34,295 bases of DNA, from positions 1 through 34,295 of the forward strand of contig JAFZIH010000136.1 of assembly GCA_017554455.1 (NCBI GenBank). The letters are read 5' to 3'. The stretch comes from Clostridia bacterium (GTDB lineage: Bacteria; Bacillota; Clostridia; Christensenellales; CAG-138). A program made the position numbers and the translations under genes. Below the pieces are notes generated by a model. The model saw only the letters and a program-made list of their open reading frames with translations, had not been told where the DNA came from and searched no databases. Positions 32,286 through 34,295 of the stretch are shown piece by piece; positions within the stretch are counted from its first letter, which is position 1; every line of letters begins with the position of its first letter.

Positions 32286-34223
32286 ATGAATATTGCAGGA
32301 TACGATACAAAACTTGCAGAAATGCTGCAGGAAGAGCTTTGCTCTGCAAGAAAACCGGAAGGCGCCGGGATCTCCGCCGCCGTGGTGTACAAAGGCAAAG
32401 TTGCCGCCTCCTGCGCGGTCGGCGTTTGCGGGGACGGCGTGACGCCCGTTTCCACCGGGAGTTTATTCAATATCGGTTCCATCTCAAAGGTCTACTGCGC
32501 AATGGCTTTATGCCGACTGGAACGGCAGGGAAAGCTGCGGCTGGACGACCGTGTCTGCGATTATTTGCCCGATTTTTGCACAAGGGATCCGCGGGACAGG
32601 GACATCACCGTTCGGATGCTTCTGAATCACACTTCCGGACTCCCGGGAACCAATTCCCGCAATATGATCGATCCGCTGAAAGGCGCGGTCGATCGCCGGG
32701 CATCGAACCATAAATATTGGAGCAGAGCCAAACTCAAAGCGGCTCCGGGAGAATACTCCACCTATTGCAACGAGGGCTTTGAGCTTGCCGCCGAAATCGT
32801 TGAAACAGTCAGCGGTATGGAGTATATGGCGTTTCTGAAAAAAGAAATCCTTTTGCCGCTGGGACTCCACAGCCACCGTCTGGCGGAGACGCTCAGCGGA
32901 TGCGAGCATCCCGTGTTCATGCGCGGACAAGCTGAGGAAATCATCTGCGCAAAGGGCGCCGGCGCGATCAGCTGCACCATGGAGGATAACGCTCTGTTCG
33001 GATATGCGTTCCTGCATCCCGGCGTGTTCAGCGAGGAGGAGATTGCAAACGCCTGCGAACCGACCGGGAAGACGTTCCTTCGGAAGGATGAGATGAGCGT
33101 CACCTACGGCCTCGGCTGGGACGCCGTGGAGATTACGGAATTCGGATACGATCTCGGTGAGCATGCATTGCGGAAAGGCGGCGCTACGCTGCAGTTTACC
33201 AGTTATCTGGTATGCATCCCGAAGTTCGATATGACCGTGTCCCTCTCCGCTACCTACGATTGCGGTTTTCTGGCGGGTAGCGAGATCTTCCGGCTGATTG
33301 AGATTGCCGCGGACCGTTTCGGATTCGATCTGCACCGGCAAACAAACAGCGACGCCGTCAACCCGCCTGCCGATTCCGCCGAACAGCTCCAAAGGTACTG
33401 CGGGATCTATTACGGCTCCGACCAGATGCTGCGGCTCACCATCGACGGCGCGGAAATGGTTTGCGAAATCGATGAAGGAACCGGTTGGAACCCGGCGTAC
33501 CGTTTGCCGCTTGCGCTGTTCGACGGCGAGTATCTTCATGCGGGCAAGGAGCGGATCTGTTTCGAAGAACACGACGGAATCGTCTATCTGCTTTCTTCGG
33601 ACTTCAATCTGGGGGTGCCTGTGAATCCCACGGGACAAAAGATTCGTCCGTTCGGGGAACTCCCCGCTGCATGGAAGCAGCGCATCGGCAAGCGTTACAT
33701 CACGGCGGATCTTACACAGCGCGATCTGGAACTGGACGGTCCGTTTACGGCGCGAATATTCGAGATCGGGGACGGCGTCGTGAACTTTGCCGTGACGGGC
33801 AAGACGAACGGCATTCTTTCCGCCCGCCCGTGCGGCGATGATGATACCGAGATGTTTGTTAACGGTCCCGGTTACGGCTCCATGAACCTCTGGGCGCCGT
33901 ATTACTGTGTTGAAAACGGGCGCGACATTCTGGCGATCTTCGATTATGATTTCATCTGCACCGATGATCTGCCCATATTGGAGCAGGATGAAATCTGCGT
34001 TGCGCCGGGACGAAATGCGGTTTACAGACTGAACGGTCCGTCAAAGCTGACGGGATCTCTGCCCGAGGGCGTTTTTGCGGCAGCCGTTGCGGAAAACGGC
34101 GCGCTGAACGCCGTCGTTCGGACCGGCGAGGAGGAGAAGACGCTTGACGGCGCCTATCTGCTGTTCCTATGCGACGATTGCGAAAGGAGTTTTACGGCAT
34201 GTTTGACAAGTATATCGATGTGA
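32286..34223 (+). CDS. Serine beta-lactamase-like hydrolase with C-terminal extension
   Basis: This encodes 645 aa. Residues 1-350 form a class C beta-lactamase/DD-peptidase fold: nucleophile S65 and K68 in SISK, the Y160-C-N162 motif, and K297-G-G as the third motif. Members act as D-aminopeptidases, esterases or DD-peptidases. There is no signal peptide, so it should act in the cytoplasm, unlike true beta-lactamases. Residues 355-645 are rich in beta strands and resemble the extra barrel domains of D-aminopeptidase-type enzymes, but I cannot place them firmly. The ATG at 32286 follows GAAAGGG at 10 bases. The gene is in the operon of a peptide importer, and its 3' end overlaps the next peptidase gene, so intracellular hydrolysis of imported peptides or D-amino-acid amides is likely (inference). 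Confidence 0.8.
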   Translation: MNIAGYDTKLAEMLQEELCSARKPEGAGISAAVVYKGKVAASCAVGVCGDGVTPVSTGSLFNIGSISKVYCAMALCRLERQGKLRLDDRVCDYLPDFCTRDPRDRDITVRMLLNHTSGLPGTNSRNMIDPLKGAVDRRASNHKYWSRAKLKAAPGEYSTYCNEGFELAAEIVETVSGMEYMAFLKKEILLPLGLHSHRLAETLSGCEHPVFMRGQAEEIICAKGAGAISCTMEDNALFGYAFLHPGVFSEEEIANACEPTGKTFLRKDEMSVTYGLGWDAVEITEFGYDLGEHALRKGGATLQFTSYLVCIPKFDMTVSLSATYDCGFLAGSEIFRLIEIAADRFGFDLHRQTNSDAVNPPADSAEQLQRYCGIYYGSDQMLRLTIDGAEMVCEIDEGTGWNPAYRLPLALFDGEYLHAGKERICFEEHDGIVYLLSSDFNLGVPVNPTGQKIRPFGELPAAWKQRIGKRYITADLTQRDLELDGPFTARIFEIGDGVVNFAVTGKTNGILSARPCGDDDTEMFVNGPGYGSMNLWAPYYCVENGRDILAIFDYDFICTDDLPILEQDEICVAPGRNAVYRLNGPSKLTGSLPEGVFAAAVAENGALNAVVRTGEEEKTLDGAYLLFLCDDCERSFTACLTSISM

Positions 34224-34295
34224 TCCTGGAAATCGGCCTGAACCTGCAGCCCGGCGAACGCCTGCATATCCGCGGTCAGGTCAGCGATTGGAAGC
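34199..34295 (+). CDS. Aminopeptidase, M29-type, N-terminal fragment
   Basis: Only the first 32 residues are in the window. MFDKYIDVILEIGLNLQPGE followed by RLHIRG matches the N-terminus of M29 (AmpS/thermophilic) metallo-aminopeptidases, where the GLNLQPG turn is highly conserved. The start overlaps the hydrolase gene by 25 bases and has AAAGGAG 8 bases upstream. Metal ligands lie beyond the window. The context supports breakdown of imported peptides. Confidence 0.7.
   Translation, partial: MFDKYIDVILEIGLNLQPGERLHIRGQVSDWK

Noticed and set aside
1..34295. CRISPR array, rRNA genes or complete insertion sequence
   Set aside because: No regularly spaced repeats, rRNA-like stretches or transposase genes of IS type were seen on reading both strands.

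Overview
The window reads as a chromosomal segment of a Bacillota bacterium, most likely an uncultured member of the Clostridia. The reasons are strong AGGAGG-type ribosome binding sites on almost every gene, sigma-A-like promoters, a class 1B PyrD/PyrK pair combined with pyrBI, a single-chain PurL, a separate IMP cyclohydrolase plus AICAR transformylase in place of a full-length PurH, and TnpV proteins typical of clostridial mobile elements. The core genes are fairly GC-rich, while parts of the first 2.6 kb are clearly more AT-rich. Species cannot be assigned from the sequence alone.

Region 1 (1-3440) is an accessory island. It holds the C-terminal part of a HipA-like kinase gene cut by the window edge, a two-gene minus-strand operon of unknown function (a soluble protein and a multi-pass membrane protein) with its own promoter, a short promoter-driven ORF that runs into the 3' end of a serine-type tRNA sequence (a likely attachment junction), and two TnpV copies, one intact and one frameshifted. 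The broken copy abuts the 3' end of fchA.

Region 2 (3443-21203) is a nucleotide-synthesis block. fchA (methenyl-THF cyclohydrolase/cyclodeaminase family) points left. From a consensus-like promoter at 4266, sixteen genes run right without any obvious internal terminator: pyrC-pyrK-pyrD-pyrF-pyrE-pyrB-pyrI, then purE-purC-purF-purM-purN-purO-purH(AICARFT only)-purD-purL, ending at a textbook terminator at 21175. Together they cover carbamoyl phosphate to UMP and most of PRPP to IMP; carAB, purB and purA are not in the window. FchA would supply 10-formyl-THF for PurN and the AICAR transformylase. The PurF-family protein lacks the N-terminal catalytic cysteine needed to use glutamine.

Region 3 (21597-34295) looks like a peptide uptake and aspartyl-compound catabolism locus. 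A divergent promoter region at 29849-29924, packed with short palindromes, drives on the left oppB-oppC-oppD-oppF, an NAD(P)-binding-fold protein, an ATC-hydrolase-family protein and an asparaginase, and on the right a peptide-binding lipoprotein, a GntR regulator, a serine beta-lactamase-like hydrolase and an M29-type aminopeptidase cut by the window edge. Left of asparaginase, behind its own promoter and an RNA-foldable spacer, lies an isoaspartyl dipeptidase carrying an N-terminal Cro/CI-type helix-turn-helix domain. By inference the locus imports peptides, perhaps including beta-aspartyl dipeptides, and releases aspartate and ammonia.
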